From positions 36,327-100,326 of the forward strand of contig NZ_VIUH01000019.1 in NCBI RefSeq assembly GCF_007993865.1: DNA of 64,000 nucleotides. The letters are read 5' to 3'. The position numbers and the translations under genes are program-made. This DNA comes from Pseudomonas sp. SJZ079. GTDB taxonomy: Bacteria > Pseudomonadota > Gammaproteobacteria > Pseudomonadales > Pseudomonadaceae. The notes under the pieces are model-generated. The model did not search any database, was not told where the DNA came from, and worked only from the letters and a program-made list of their open reading frames with translations. Positions 1 through 8,020 of this stretch are shown here, piece after piece (the stretch's first letter is position 1; each line of letters begins with the position of its first letter).

Positions 1-4
1 GCGC

Positions 5-814
5 TCAGGCGCTGACTTCATTGCGCCGGCGCAGGGCGGCGGCGATCACCATTATTAGGACGGACAGACCGATCAGCAGCGTCGAGGCGACGGCGATCAC
101 CGGGGTCAGGTCCTGGCGTAGGGTGGTCCACATCTTCACCGGCAGGGTCTGCAGGGTTGGGCTGGCCATCATCACGCTGAGTACCACCTCGTCCCACGAC
201 ACCAGGAAGGCGAACAGCGCGCCGGCCACCATGCCCGGGCGGATCGCCGGGAAGGTCACCTTGTACACCGCCTGCATGCGCGAGGCGCCGCAGATTACCG
301 CGGCATCCTCGATCGACTGATCGAACAGCTTCAGCGAGTTGATGATCGAGATGATGGTGAACGGCAACGCGACTATCACGTGGCTGACCACGAAGGAGAA
401 CAGCGTGCCGGTGTAGCCCAGCTTGAGAAACAGCGCATAGACCGCCACCGCGATGATCACCAGGGGCACGATCATCGGCAGGGTGAACAGGGCGTAGAGC
501 AGCTCGCGCCCGGGAAAGCGCCCGCGCACCAGGGCGAAGGCGGTCGGCAGGCCGAGGGCGACGGCGCACAGGGTGGTCAGCACGGCAACCTTGAAACTGG
601 TCATGACCGAGGCCATCCACTCTGGGTTGGCGAAGAACTGCTCGTACCATTTCAGGGTCCAGCCCGGCGGCGGGAACACCAGCCACTGCGAGGAGCCGAA
701 CGACAGCAGCACGATGAACAGGATCGGCAGCAGCAGAAACAGGGCGATCAACCCGGTGGTCAGGTAGAGGCCGATGCGCAGGCGCGGCCCCATGGCATTG
801 GGTGTCAGCAACAT
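5..814 (-). CDS. ABC importer permease, PotC type
   Basis: Inner-membrane permease (269 aa) of a spermidine/putrescine-type ABC importer. About six hydrophobic segments are visible, the first near residues 14-36. The cytoplasmic EAA loop that docks the ATPase is readable near residues 170-190 (GASRMQAVYKVTFPAIRPG). It starts 6 bp after the stop of the partner permease gene, so the two are translated as a pair behind the binding protein. The start at 814 has an AGG-containing ribosome site 8 bp upstream. No ATPase gene lies in the window; it would be expected further left on the same strand. The substrate is inferred only from context, as a possible betaine-type compound such as trigonelline. 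Confidence 0.9.
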   Translation of the reverse strand: MLLTPNAMGPRLRIGLYLTTGLIALFLLLPILFIVLLSFGSSQWLVFPPPGWTLKWYEQFFANPEWMASVMTSFKVAVLTTLCAVALGLPTAFALVRGRFPGRELLYALFTLPMIVPLVIIAVAVYALFLKLGYTGTLFSFVVSHVIVALPFTIISIINSLKLFDQSIEDAAVICGASRMQAVYKVTFPAIRPGMVAGALFAFLVSWDEVVLSVMMASPTLQTLPVKMWTTLRQDLTPVIAVASTLLIGLSVLIMVIAAALRRRNEVSA

Positions 815-820
815 GCTCGG

Positions 821-1735
821 TTACCTCGCATTGCTGGCGCCGACCGGCGATTCCGGCTGGAGCTTTAGGTAGAAATAGAACAGCACCAGGGTGATACCGA
901 TCAGCAACGCGGCGGCGGCGCTGGCGATGCCCCAGTTGAGGAAGGACTGCACCTGCTGAATGATGAATTCGGGCAGCATCATGTTCTGCGCGCCGCCGAG
1001 CAGCGCCGGGGTCACGTAGTAGCCGAGCGACATGACGAAGACCATCAGCCCGCCCGAGAACAGGCCGGGGCGGCACAGCGGCAGGAACACCCTGAAGAAG
1101 TTGCGCCACGGGCTGGCACCGCAGATGGCGCCGGCCTGCAGCACCATCGGATCGATGGCCTGCATGGTCGCCTGCAGCGGCAGGACGATGAACGGGATCA
1201 TGATGTAGCTCATGCCGATCACCACGCCGGTGAGGTTGTGCACCATCTCCAGCGGCTGATCGATGATGCCCATCGCCATCAGGGCCTTGTTGATCACCCC
1301 GGAGGCCTGCAGCAGCACCAGCCAGGAGTAAGTGCGCGCCAGCAGGCTGGTCCACATCGACAGCAGCACGATGTTCAGCAGCCAACGGCCCCAGCCGCGC
1401 GGCACCAGGGTGATCGCCCAGGCCAGGGGGAAGCCCAGCAGCAGGCTGATCACAGTGACCAGACCGGCCACCGAGAAGGTGTTGAGCAGCACGCGGCTGT
1501 AGGCCGAGTTGGCGAACAGTTGTTCGTAGTTGCCCAGTCCCAGGCTGGGTTCCAGTACACCGCGCATGAGCAAACCGATCAGAGGCGCGAGGAAGAACAG
1601 GCCGAGGAACAGCAGCGCCGGCAGCAGGTTGGAAAACCCCCGCCAGCGCTGTGCAGTCGAGCTGCTCGGCATGCCGGCGGCGCGCGGGGCGGCGCCGGCA
1701 ACGTGGGTCGATTGACTGGACTGGGCGGTAGTCAT
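821..1735 (-). CDS. ABC importer permease, PotB type
   Basis: First permease (304 aa) of the same importer. It has a polar N-terminal tail of about 28 residues, then roughly six membrane spans, with the EAA loop near residues 200-220 (GASPWRNFFRVFLPLCRPG). The frame stays open upstream to 1861, but the ATG at 1735 is chosen because it lies 1 nt after the binding-protein stop codon, and the upstream extension reads as a shadow of that gene. Binding protein, this permease and the PotC-type permease form one leftward transcript. A four-residue difference from the classical PotB length is not meaningful. Substrate unknown. Confidence 0.9.
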   Translation of the reverse strand: MTTAQSSQSTHVAGAAPRAAGMPSSSTAQRWRGFSNLLPALLFLGLFFLAPLIGLLMRGVLEPSLGLGNYEQLFANSAYSRVLLNTFSVAGLVTVISLLLGFPLAWAITLVPRGWGRWLLNIVLLSMWTSLLARTYSWLVLLQASGVINKALMAMGIIDQPLEMVHNLTGVVIGMSYIMIPFIVLPLQATMQAIDPMVLQAGAICGASPWRNFFRVFLPLCRPGLFSGGLMVFVMSLGYYVTPALLGGAQNMMLPEFIIQQVQSFLNWGIASAAAALLIGITLVLFYFYLKLQPESPVGASNAR

Positions 1736-1736
1736 G

Positions 1737-2762
1737 TTATTTGACCAGCCACTCGTTCCACTGCGCGGAGATGGCTTCGCCATGCTTGGCCCAGTAGGCG
1801 TAGTCGAGGTTGACCTGATCCTTGACGTGGGCGGTCGGCAGGCTTGGCGCCAGGTCGGCATTCAGCTGCTCGACGCTGTTGACGTTGACCGGCGCATAGG
1901 CGGTGAGGTTGGCGAAGTCGGCCTGGCCCTTGGCGCTGCTGGCGTTGGCCAGGAACTTCATGGCGGCGTCCTTGTTCTTCGCACCCTTGGGGATGACCAG
2001 GAAGTCGGCCATGACCAGGTTCTGCTTCCAGCTCACGCCGACCGGCGCGCCGTCCTGCTGCAGGGCATAGACGCGGCCGTTCCAGAACTGGCCGAGGCTG
2101 ACTTCACCGGAGGCCAGCAGTTGCTGCGACTGCGCGCCGCCGCCCCACCAGACGATGTCCTGCTTGATGCTGTCGAGCTTCTTGAAGGCGCGCTCCAGGT
2201 CCAGCGGGTAGAGCTGGTCGGCCGCTACGCCGTCGGCGAGCAGCGCCAGTTCCAGTACGCCTGGGCTGGCCCACTTGTACAGCGCGCGTTTGCCGGGGTA
2301 GGTGGCGGTGTCGAACAGCGCGGTCCAGTCCTGCGGGGCGTTGCCGCCGACCTTGCCCTGGTTGTAGCCGAGCACGAAGGAGAAGTAGAAGGAGCCGACG
2401 CCGTGGTCGGAGACGAAGCGCGGGTCGATCGTCTCACGCTTAATCACGCCGAAGTCCAGTGGTTCGAGCAGGCCTTCGCTGGCGGCGCGCAGGGCGAAGT
2501 CGGCTTCGACGTCGACCACATCCCACTGCACGTTGCCGCTTTCGACCATGGCCTTGAGCTTGCCGTAGTCGGTCGGGCCGTCCTGTACCACGTGGATGCC
2601 GCTGGCCTCGGTGAAGGGTTCGGCCCAGGCCTGCTTCTGCGCATCCTGGGTGCTGCCACCCCAGCTGACGAAGTTCAGGCTGTCGGCGGCGACAGCAGTG
2701 CTGGCGCTGGCCACCAGGGCCAGGGCGGCGAGGGTGGCGGTGACGGGGTTTCTCTGCAACAT
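1737..2762 (-). CDS. ABC importer periplasmic substrate-binding protein
   Basis: Periplasmic binding protein (341 aa) of the PotD / SBP_bac_8 family, first gene of the importer. Residues 1-25 form a signal peptide, with cleavage likely after AVA. The mature protein opens with the LNFVSWGG strand typical of polyamine and opine binding proteins, and a WGGGAQSQQLLASGEV stretch occurs in the second half. It is transcribed leftward and heads the importer operon. An operator-like palindrome lies about 130 bp upstream (2881-2908), matching sites in front of the rest of the catabolic island. The ligand cannot be read from sequence. Coregulation with the putative trigonelline genes makes a small betaine-like ligand plausible. 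Confidence 0.9.
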   Translation of the reverse strand: MLQRNPVTATLAALALVASASTAVAADSLNFVSWGGSTQDAQKQAWAEPFTEASGIHVVQDGPTDYGKLKAMVESGNVQWDVVDVEADFALRAASEGLLEPLDFGVIKRETIDPRFVSDHGVGSFYFSFVLGYNQGKVGGNAPQDWTALFDTATYPGKRALYKWASPGVLELALLADGVAADQLYPLDLERAFKKLDSIKQDIVWWGGGAQSQQLLASGEVSLGQFWNGRVYALQQDGAPVGVSWKQNLVMADFLVIPKGAKNKDAAMKFLANASSAKGQADFANLTAYAPVNVNSVEQLNADLAPSLPTAHVKDQVNLDYAYWAKHGEAISAQWNEWLVK

Positions 2763-2880
2763 GCTGTATTCCTCGATTTTGTAGTTGTTGTCGAGCCGCT
2801 ATGCATGAAAGTAAAGCTGGGTTTGCTGTGGCTCGAGGTCTGCCAACGTGCCTAGATCGTCCACTGGAATGGTCGGCCTA

Positions 2881-2908
2881 TGGAATATCATATTATGGTA
2901 TTCCAAGA
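2881..2908. promoter_or_regulatory. Operator-like inverted repeat upstream of the importer
   Basis: TGGAATA at 2881-2887 is mirrored by TATTCCA at 2899-2905. The inner part, TTATGGTAT followed by CCA, matches the half site of the perfect palindrome at 4284-4299. On the minus strand a TATGAT hexamer within it could serve as a -10. Probable, more degenerate site of the GntR regulator at 5228-5980. Confidence 0.6.
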
Positions 2909-3095
2909 TATCTGCAAGCCTTGCGTGACTGCTGAGTCGTGACGAGGGGATTGAGGCGACTGATGGTCGTGGGCGGTTCGCCACGCGAGTGGTGCATGCG
3001 CTGGCTTGAGCCTGGGGCTCTGACTGCGGTTGGGGTTGCGGCTGAGATGGCGGAGCGGGGCGTACGGGGAGGCTGTTGCGCTTGGCTTGCAGGCG

Positions 3096-3116
3096 CGGGA
3101 GGGTTGAGCCCTCCCG
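3096..3116 (-). terminator. Hairpin downstream of the ribBA-like gene
   Basis: CGGGAGGG at 3096-3103 pairs with CCCTCCCG at 3109-3116 around a 5-nt loop, 10 bp after the ribBA-like stop. There is no T-tract, so it may be a weak or processing terminator. Confidence 0.45.
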
Positions 3117-3126
3117 GCGTTTGGGG

Positions 3127-4236
3127 TTATTCGCCGAAGGTCAGGGTCTCCACCACTTCCAGGTCATAGCCGGTCAGCCCGGCGTATTTCAGCGGGGCAC
3201 CGAGGTGGCGCAGCTTGCCGACGCCTAGATCCTTGAGGATCTGCGCGCCGGTGCCGACTTCGGAGTAGATGCGCGACTGCGAGCGGTTGAACTGCTGGCG
3301 CGGCTGGGTCAGTTGCGGCACGCGTTCCAGCAGGGCCTGGGACGACTCGTTGTTGGCCAGCACCACGACCACGCCGCGACCTGCTTCGGCGACCTTCTGC
3401 AGCGCCGCCCACAGCGTCCAGTTCTGCGGGCCGGTGTACTCGGCGCCGACCAGGTCGCGTAGCGGGTCGATCACGTGCACGCGCACCAGGGTCGGCTCGT
3501 CGCGCTTGATCTCGCCCATCACCATGGCCATGTGCACGCCGCCTTCGATGCGATCCTCGTAGGTGATCAGGCGGAAGTCGCCGTGCACCGTCGGCAGTTC
3601 GCGCTCGCCGATGCGGGTCACCGTATGCTCGGTGCTCAGGCGATAGTGGATCAGGTCGGCGATGGTGCCGATCTTGATCCCATGCTGGGCGGCGAACTTC
3701 TCCAGGTCGGGGCGGCGGGCCATGCTGCCGTCCTCGTTCATCACCTCGACTATCACCGCCGCCGGGCTGTAGCCGGCCAGGCGCGCCAGGTCGCAACCGG
3801 CTTCGGTGTGCCCGGCGCGGTTGAGTACGCCGCCGTCGCGGGCGCGCAGGGGGAAGATATGCCCCGGCTGCACCAGGTCTTCGGCCTTGGCGTCTGCTGC
3901 CACGGCGGCCAGCACGGTGCGCGCGCGGTCGGCGGCGGAGATGCCGGTGGTCACGCCAGTGGCGGCCTCGATGGAAATGGTGAAGGCGGTGGAGAAGGCG
4001 CTGCCGTTGCTCGGCACCATCTGTTCCAGGCCGAGGCGCTGGCAGTGCTGGTCGGTCAGGGTCAGGCAGATCAGGCCGCGTGCCTCGCGTGCCATGAAGT
4101 TGATCGCGGCCGGGGTGCAGGCTTCTGCGGCCAGCAGCAGGTCGCCTTCGTTTTCGCGGTCTTCGTCGTCGACCAGGAGGACCATCTTGCCCTGGCGGAA
4201 GTCTTCGATGATTTCTTCGATACTGTTGAATGGCAT
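3127..4236 (-). CDS. ribBA: RibBA-like protein: DHBP synthase with degenerate GTP cyclohydrolase II domain
   Basis: Riboflavin-pathway protein, 369 aa. Residues 1-200 are a complete 3,4-dihydroxy-2-butanone-4-phosphate synthase domain, making the four-carbon unit from ribulose 5-phosphate. The acidic motif DDEDRENEGDL is at residues 23-33, and HIFPL and RAGHTEAGCDLARLAG follow. Residues 205-369 align with GTP cyclohydrolase II but lack the zinc-binding CxxGDxxxSxxCDCG motif; the equivalent stretch reads RVHVIDPLRDLVGAEYTGP. Cyclohydrolase activity is therefore unlikely, as in the RibBX variant of proteobacteria. It sits in a catabolic island beside a flavin reductase, so it may boost flavin supply for a two-component oxygenase. 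An operator palindrome 48 bp upstream suggests inducible expression and a paralogue of the housekeeping gene elsewhere. Confidence 0.88.
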   Translation of the reverse strand: MPFNSIEEIIEDFRQGKMVLLVDDEDRENEGDLLLAAEACTPAAINFMAREARGLICLTLTDQHCQRLGLEQMVPSNGSAFSTAFTISIEAATGVTTGISAADRARTVLAAVAADAKAEDLVQPGHIFPLRARDGGVLNRAGHTEAGCDLARLAGYSPAAVIVEVMNEDGSMARRPDLEKFAAQHGIKIGTIADLIHYRLSTEHTVTRIGERELPTVHGDFRLITYEDRIEGGVHMAMVMGEIKRDEPTLVRVHVIDPLRDLVGAEYTGPQNWTLWAALQKVAEAGRGVVVVLANNESSQALLERVPQLTQPRQQFNRSQSRIYSEVGTGAQILKDLGVGKLRHLGAPLKYAGLTGYDLEVVETLTFGE

Positions 4237-4283
4237 GCCAGTGCTCTCACGGTTTGCGATGGGTGACGGTGGTTTGGCAGATT

Positions 4284-4299
4284 TTATGGTATACCATAA
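4284..4299. promoter_or_regulatory. GntR-type operator between ribBA-like and DUF1330 genes
   Basis: Perfect 16-bp palindrome TTATGGTATACCATAA in the 94-bp divergent promoter region, 48 bp from the ribBA-like start and 32 bp from the DUF1330 start. TAATAC continues on its right, giving a TATTAT hexamer on the minus strand that could be the leftward -10. The overlap suits a repressor. Near-identical cores recur at 11524-11535 and 11659-11674. Confidence 0.75.
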
Positions 4300-4330
4300 T
4301 ACGTAATATTGACGAGTAACGGAGAGGGCG

Positions 4331-4624
4331 ATGAAGGCTTATTGGATTGCACATGTCGAGGTGACTGACCCCGAGCAGTACGGCGAATACACCCGGCGGG
4401 CGCCAGCGGCGTTCGCCAAGTATGGCGGCACCTTCCTCGCCCGTGGCGGTCGCGCGCAGGCCATGGAAGGCCGTGCTACGCCGCCGCGCAACGTGGTGAT
4501 CGAGTTCGACTCCTACGAGCAGGCGCAGGCCTGTTACAACTCGGCGGAGTACCAGGACGCCTGCGGCCATCGGCAGGGCGCGGCTATTGCCGAAGTGATC
4601 ATAGTCGAGGGCTGCGCGCCCTGA
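4331..4624 (+). CDS. DUF1330 family protein
   Basis: Small cytosolic protein of 97 aa from the DUF1330 family, a ferredoxin-like alpha/beta fold of the dimeric barrel type. The family start MKAYWIAHVEVTDPEQYGEY and the central NVVIEFDSYEQAQACYNS are clear. A GGAGAG ribosome site precedes the ATG. It is divergent from the ribBA-like gene and shares its operator, so it probably belongs to the same regulon despite its opposite direction. Function unknown. Dimeric-barrel proteins often bind small aromatic or lactone intermediates, so an accessory catabolic role is a guess. Confidence 0.85.
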   Translation: MKAYWIAHVEVTDPEQYGEYTRRAPAAFAKYGGTFLARGGRAQAMEGRATPPRNVVIEFDSYEQAQACYNSAEYQDACGHRQGAAIAEVIIVEGCAP

Positions 4625-4659
4625 GCCTGCAACTGAGTTGAAGGCCGGGCGGCACAGGT

Positions 4660-5223
4660 TCAGCGGATGAAATGCACCTTGCCGGTGTCGTCATTGCCGA
4701 TATAGATGCCGTAGACCCCGGCCTGGCGCTCCTCGATATAGCGTTCGAGAATCTGCCGGATAGCCGGGTAATAGATGCTCTCCCAGGGAATTTCTTCCGG
4801 CGCGAAGAAGCGGTAGTCGAGGGTTTCCGCGCCGAACTGGCCGGTCACTTCGAGCGCCACCGCGCGGAAGATGATGTACACCTCGCTGATCCTCGGCACG
4901 CTGAAGATCGAATAGGGCGAGACGATATCGGCGCGCACCCCGGTTTCCTCCCACACCTCGCGCAAGGCCGCCTGTTCGGTGGTTTCGCCGCTCTCCATGA
5001 AGCCGGCCGGCAGGGTCCAGGTGCCGGGGCGCGGCTCGAGGGCGCGCTGGCACAGCAGGTACTTGCCGTCCTGCTCGATGATGCAGCCGGCAATGATCTT
5101 CGGGTTTTCGTAGTGAATGTAGTCGCAGCCCGCGCAAACCAGGCGCTGGTGGGTGTCGCCGGCCGGCACCTGGCGGCTCAGGCGGTCGGCGCCGCAGTTG
5201 GGGCAGAAGCGCGGGCTGGGCAT
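4660..5223 (-). CDS. Nudix hydrolase with N-terminal zinc ribbon
   Basis: Nucleotide pyrophosphohydrolase of 187 aa. An N-terminal zinc ribbon has Cys7, Cys10, Cys30 and Cys33 (CPNC, then CAGC), and the Nudix fold carries an intact box at residues 74-96 (G-x5-E-x7-REVWEETGV). Zinc ribbon plus Nudix recalls NudC NADH pyrophosphatase, but at 187 aa it is shorter than NudC (about 260 aa) and belongs to the ADP-ribose/NADH-type short branch. It begins 4 bp after the stop of the GntR gene and must be cotranscribed with it. Its link to the catabolic island is unexplained; action on a pyridine nucleotide would fit a nicotinate-derived substrate, but this is speculation. Confidence 0.88.
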   Translation of the reverse strand: MPSPRFCPNCGADRLSRQVPAGDTHQRLVCAGCDYIHYENPKIIAGCIIEQDGKYLLCQRALEPRPGTWTLPAGFMESGETTEQAALREVWEETGVRADIVSPYSIFSVPRISEVYIIFRAVALEVTGQFGAETLDYRFFAPEEIPWESIYYPAIRQILERYIEERQAGVYGIYIGNDDTGKVHFIR

Positions 5224-5227
5224 GGCG

Positions 5228-5980
5228 TCAGCGTCCTATGCGGGGCTCTTTGAGGGCGATCGGCGTGGCGATCTCGCGCACCGTGCCGGTCTCGTCCTGC
5301 TTGGACTTGAGGTAGTCCAGGGCCACCTTGGCCGCGGCGCGCACGTGGTCGACCGAGGCCTGGTGCGCGGCGAGCGGGTCGCCGCTCTTGATCGCCTCGA
5401 CGATGCGCTCCATTTCCTGGTTGCTGTTGCCACGGCGGTTGGCCTGCGACACCGAGGTGGCGCGCAGGTAGCTGATGCGCGCCTGCAACTGGCGCAGCTG
5501 GGTGGCGGCGATGTGGTTGCCGGAACCTTCCAGCAGCACATTGTAGAAACCCTGCACCGAGTCGAGCACCTGTTGCAGCTCGCCTTCTTCGAGGACCTTG
5601 CGGTTTTCCTCGAGGGCGCGTTCCAGGGCGCGGATGTCCTTGGCCTTGGCGTTGAGGGTGAACAGTTGCACGATCAGGCCTTCGAGCACACAGCGCAGCT
5701 CGTAGATATCGCAGGCGTCTGCCAGGGTGATGATGGCCACTCGCGGGCCTCTGGCATCGGCGAACTCGACCAGCCCCTCGGACTCCAGGTGGCGCAGGGC
5801 CTCGCGTACCGAGGTGCGGCTGACGCCGAGACGATCACAGAGGTCGCGCTCCACCAGGCGATCGCCGGGCAGCAGTTGGAAGTTCATGATGGCGCTGCGC
5901 AGTTTATCCAGCACGATTTCGCGCAGGGTAATGGGGTTGCGATTGACCTTGAAGCTGTCGTCGAGAGGCAAGCGTTTCAT
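5228..5980 (-). CDS. GntR-family regulator, FadR/FCD subfamily
   Basis: Transcription factor of 250 aa. Residues 15-85 are a GntR winged helix (PGDRLVERDLCDRLGVSRTSVREALRHLESEGL). Residues 95-220 are an all-helical FCD effector domain with the expected metal-binding histidines, in GNHIAATQLR near 155-165 and HQASVDHVR near 205-213. FCD regulators usually bind organic acids and repress catabolic genes until inducer arrives. It sits in the middle of the island, and palindromes of the FCD operator type (TGGTATACCA core) lie in front of the neighbouring transcripts, so it is the obvious local regulator. No such site is seen in front of its own gene. The upstream operon ends at a terminator at 6015-6051. 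Confidence 0.9.
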   Translation of the reverse strand: MKRLPLDDSFKVNRNPITLREIVLDKLRSAIMNFQLLPGDRLVERDLCDRLGVSRTSVREALRHLESEGLVEFADARGPRVAIITLADACDIYELRCVLEGLIVQLFTLNAKAKDIRALERALEENRKVLEEGELQQVLDSVQGFYNVLLEGSGNHIAATQLRQLQARISYLRATSVSQANRRGNSNQEMERIVEAIKSGDPLAAHQASVDHVRAAAKVALDYLKSKQDETGTVREIATPIALKEPRIGR

Positions 5981-6014
5981 GGGGTCCGCTCTGGTTGGGC
6001 TGTCCGAAGAAAAA

Positions 6015-6051
6015 GCAAAAAAGCACCCCGATCAACGGACCAAGGGTGCTT
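6015..6051 (-). terminator. Intrinsic terminator of the tgn-like operon
   Basis: AAGCACCC at 6021-6028 pairs with GGGTGCTT at 6044-6051. On the minus strand the stem is followed by six T residues. It lies 20 bp after the stop of the 6072-6464 gene and separates the catabolic operon from the GntR gene. Confidence 0.8.
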
Positions 6052-6071
6052 AGCTCACTTTGCGCCGCCCG

Positions 6072-6464
6072 CTATTGAGGTTGGCCTTCGGCATCGGCTT
6101 CCGCGAAGGCTTCGCGGGCGATGCGAAAACTGTCCACGGCCGCAGGCACGCCACAGTAAATACCGACCTGAAGCAGGATCTCGCGTATCTGCTCACGGCT
6201 GAGGCCGTTGCGCAAGGCTCCACGAATATGCAGCTTCAGTTCATGCGGCCGGTTAAGTGCCGAAATCATCGCCAAGTTTATCATGCTGCGTTCCGCCAGC
6301 GACAAACCCTCCCGGCCCCAGACATGGCCCCAGCAGTACTCGGTGACCAGCTCCTGCAGCGGGCGGTTGAAGTCGTCGGCATTCTCGATCGACTTGTTGA
6401 CGTAGGCCTCGCCCAGCACCTGGGTGCGGATCGCCAGGCCTTTCTCGTACTTGTCGTTGCTCAT
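6072..6464 (-). CDS. Carboxymuconolactone decarboxylase family protein
   Basis: Cytosolic protein of 130 aa in the CMD/AhpD family and close to PcaC in length. The EYCWGHVWGREGLSLAERSM and HELKLHIRGALRNGLSREQI segments follow the PcaC pattern, with no CxxC redox pair, so a decarboxylase-like role is more likely than a peroxidase one. It starts 25 bp after the succinate semialdehyde dehydrogenase stop and is the last gene of the leftward operon. PcaC opens the lactone of protocatechuate breakdown, but no other pca gene is nearby. Here it may act on an aliphatic or lactone intermediate of the local pathway (inference). Confidence 0.88.
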   Translation of the reverse strand: MSNDKYEKGLAIRTQVLGEAYVNKSIENADDFNRPLQELVTEYCWGHVWGREGLSLAERSMINLAMISALNRPHELKLHIRGALRNGLSREQIREILLQVGIYCGVPAAVDSFRIAREAFAEADAEGQPQ

Positions 6465-6489
6465 GCTGCTCTCCTTCGATACGGGCCTG

Positions 6490-7941
6490 TTACAGGCCGC
6501 CCATCAGGGTGTATTTGATCTCGAGGTAGTCCTCGATGCCGTACTTGGAGCCTTCGCGGCCGAGGCCGGAGGACTTGATCCCGCCAAAAGGTGCGACCTC
6601 GGTGGAGATCAGCCCTTCGTTGATGCCGACCATGCCATATTCCAGCGCCTCGCTCATACGCCAGGCGCGGCCCAGGTCGCGGGTGTAGCAGTAGGCGGCC
6701 AGGCCGTACTCGGTGTCGTTGGCCAGTTGCACGGCCTCGGCTTCGCTGCCGAAGCGGAACACCGCGGCCAGTGGGCCGAAGGTTTCCTCGCGGGCGACCT
6801 TCATTTCCAGGGAGACGTCGGCGAGTACCGTCGGCTGGTAGAAGCCGTTACCCAGGGCATGGCGTTCGCCGCCACACAGCAGGCGCGCGCCTTTGCCCAG
6901 GGCGTCCTGCACATGGTCTTCGACCTTGGCCACGGCGCGCTCGTTGATCAGCGGGCCCTGGGTCACGCCGGCGGCGAAGCCATCGCCCACCTTGAACTCG
7001 GCCACGCGCTCGGCGAGACGGCTGACGAAGGCGTCATAGATGCCGTCCTGCACCAGGAAGCGATTGACGCAGACGCAGGTCTGCCCGGCATTGCGGAACT
7101 TGGCGATCAGCGCGCCCTCGACCGCGCGCTCCAGATCGGCGTCGTCGAAGACGATGAACGGCGCGTTGCCGCCGAGCTCAAGCGAGACTTTCTTCAGGGT
7201 CGCGGCGCACTGGGCCATCAGCAGTTTGCCGATGGCGGTGGAGCCGGTGAAGGACAGCTTGCGCACGTCGGCACTGCTGGTCAGCTCGCCGCCGATGGCC
7301 ACCGCGTCGCCGGTGATCACGTTGAAGATGCCCGCCGGGATGCCGGCCTGTTCCGCCAGTGCGGCCATGGCCAGGGCGGAGAACGGCGTTTCCGGCGCCG
7401 GCTTGACGATGCACGGGCAACCGGCGGCCAGGGCCGGACCAGCCTTGCGGGTGATCATCGCGGCGGGGAAGTTCCACGGTGTGATGGCGGCCACTACGCC
7501 GATTGGCTCCTTGCTCACGACGATACGCGCGTCGCCCTTGTGGCTGGGGATGGTGTCGCCGTAGATGCGCTTGGCCTCTTCGGCGAACCACTCGATAAAG
7601 CTGGCGGCGTAGAGGATCTCGCCCTTGGCTTCGGCCAGCGGCTTGCCCTGCTCCAGGGTGAGAATCTCGGCCAGGGCGTCGGCGTTTTCCAGCATCAGCG
7701 CATGCCAGCGCTTGAGGATGTTGCTGCGCTCCTTGGCGGTGCGTGCGCGCCAGGCCGGCCAGGCGGCAGTGGCGGCGGCTATGGCGCGCTGGGTTTCTGC
7801 GGTGCCCATGTTTGGCACCCGGCCGATAGTTGCGCCGTTGGCCGGGTTGAAGATCTCCTGGGTGCTGGCGTCCTGGGCGTCACACCATTGGCCGTCGATG
7901 AAGGCCTGTTGGCGGAACAGTTGTGCGGCTGCTGGGGTCAT
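6490..7941 (-). CDS. tgnE: Succinate semialdehyde dehydrogenase (TgnE-like)
   Basis: NAD(P)-dependent aldehyde dehydrogenase of 483 aa, GabD-like throughout. The Rossmann motif (FTGSTAIGK), general-base Glu in LELGGNAP and nucleophilic Cys in NAGQTCVC are intact. It would oxidise succinate semialdehyde to succinate for the TCA cycle. The ATG at 7941 is preceded by GGAG at 5 bp; the open frame further upstream crosses a terminator and is rejected. In the trigonelline pathway of Acinetobacter baylyi, TgnE does this last step. An intrinsic terminator (7957-7995) lies directly before the ribosome site, so expression depends on read-through. The symbol rests on cluster composition, not on an alignment. 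Confidence 0.85.
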   Translation of the reverse strand: MTPAAAQLFRQQAFIDGQWCDAQDASTQEIFNPANGATIGRVPNMGTAETQRAIAAATAAWPAWRARTAKERSNILKRWHALMLENADALAEILTLEQGKPLAEAKGEILYAASFIEWFAEEAKRIYGDTIPSHKGDARIVVSKEPIGVVAAITPWNFPAAMITRKAGPALAAGCPCIVKPAPETPFSALAMAALAEQAGIPAGIFNVITGDAVAIGGELTSSADVRKLSFTGSTAIGKLLMAQCAATLKKVSLELGGNAPFIVFDDADLERAVEGALIAKFRNAGQTCVCVNRFLVQDGIYDAFVSRLAERVAEFKVGDGFAAGVTQGPLINERAVAKVEDHVQDALGKGARLLCGGERHALGNGFYQPTVLADVSLEMKVAREETFGPLAAVFRFGSEAEAVQLANDTEYGLAAYCYTRDLGRAWRMSEALEYGMVGINEGLISTEVAPFGGIKSSGLGREGSKYGIEDYLEIKYTLMGGL

Positions 7942-7956
7942 GTGGGCTCCGAAAGT

Positions 7957-7995
7957 AAAAAAGGGGTCGCTACCAAGATGCAGGCAGACGACCCC
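7957..7995 (-). terminator. Terminator/attenuator just before the tgnE-like ribosome site
   Basis: GGGGTCG at 7963-7969 pairs with CGACCCC at 7989-7995 around a 19-nt loop. On the minus strand six T residues follow at once. The T-tract ends 15 nt before the ATG of the dehydrogenase and only a few nt before its GGAG. Confidence 0.75.
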
Positions 7996-8020
7996 CAAAA
8001 AGACTGTGTGCTGATCTCGC

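Larger units (their letters stand above)
2763..3126. other. Intergenic region, importer promoter
   Basis: These 364 bp separate the importer operon from the ribBA-like gene. They hold the operator-like site at 2881-2908 and a GC-rich hairpin at 3096-3116. No credible gene is seen; the short open frames lack ribosome sites. Confidence 0.6.

Noticed and set aside
2939..3169. 76-aa plus-strand frame between the binding protein and the ribBA-like gene
   Set aside because: Overlaps the end of the ribBA-like gene and has no motif.
3127..4236. Full bifunctional RibBA with active GTP cyclohydrolase II
   Set aside because: The zinc-binding cysteines of the cyclohydrolase are missing.
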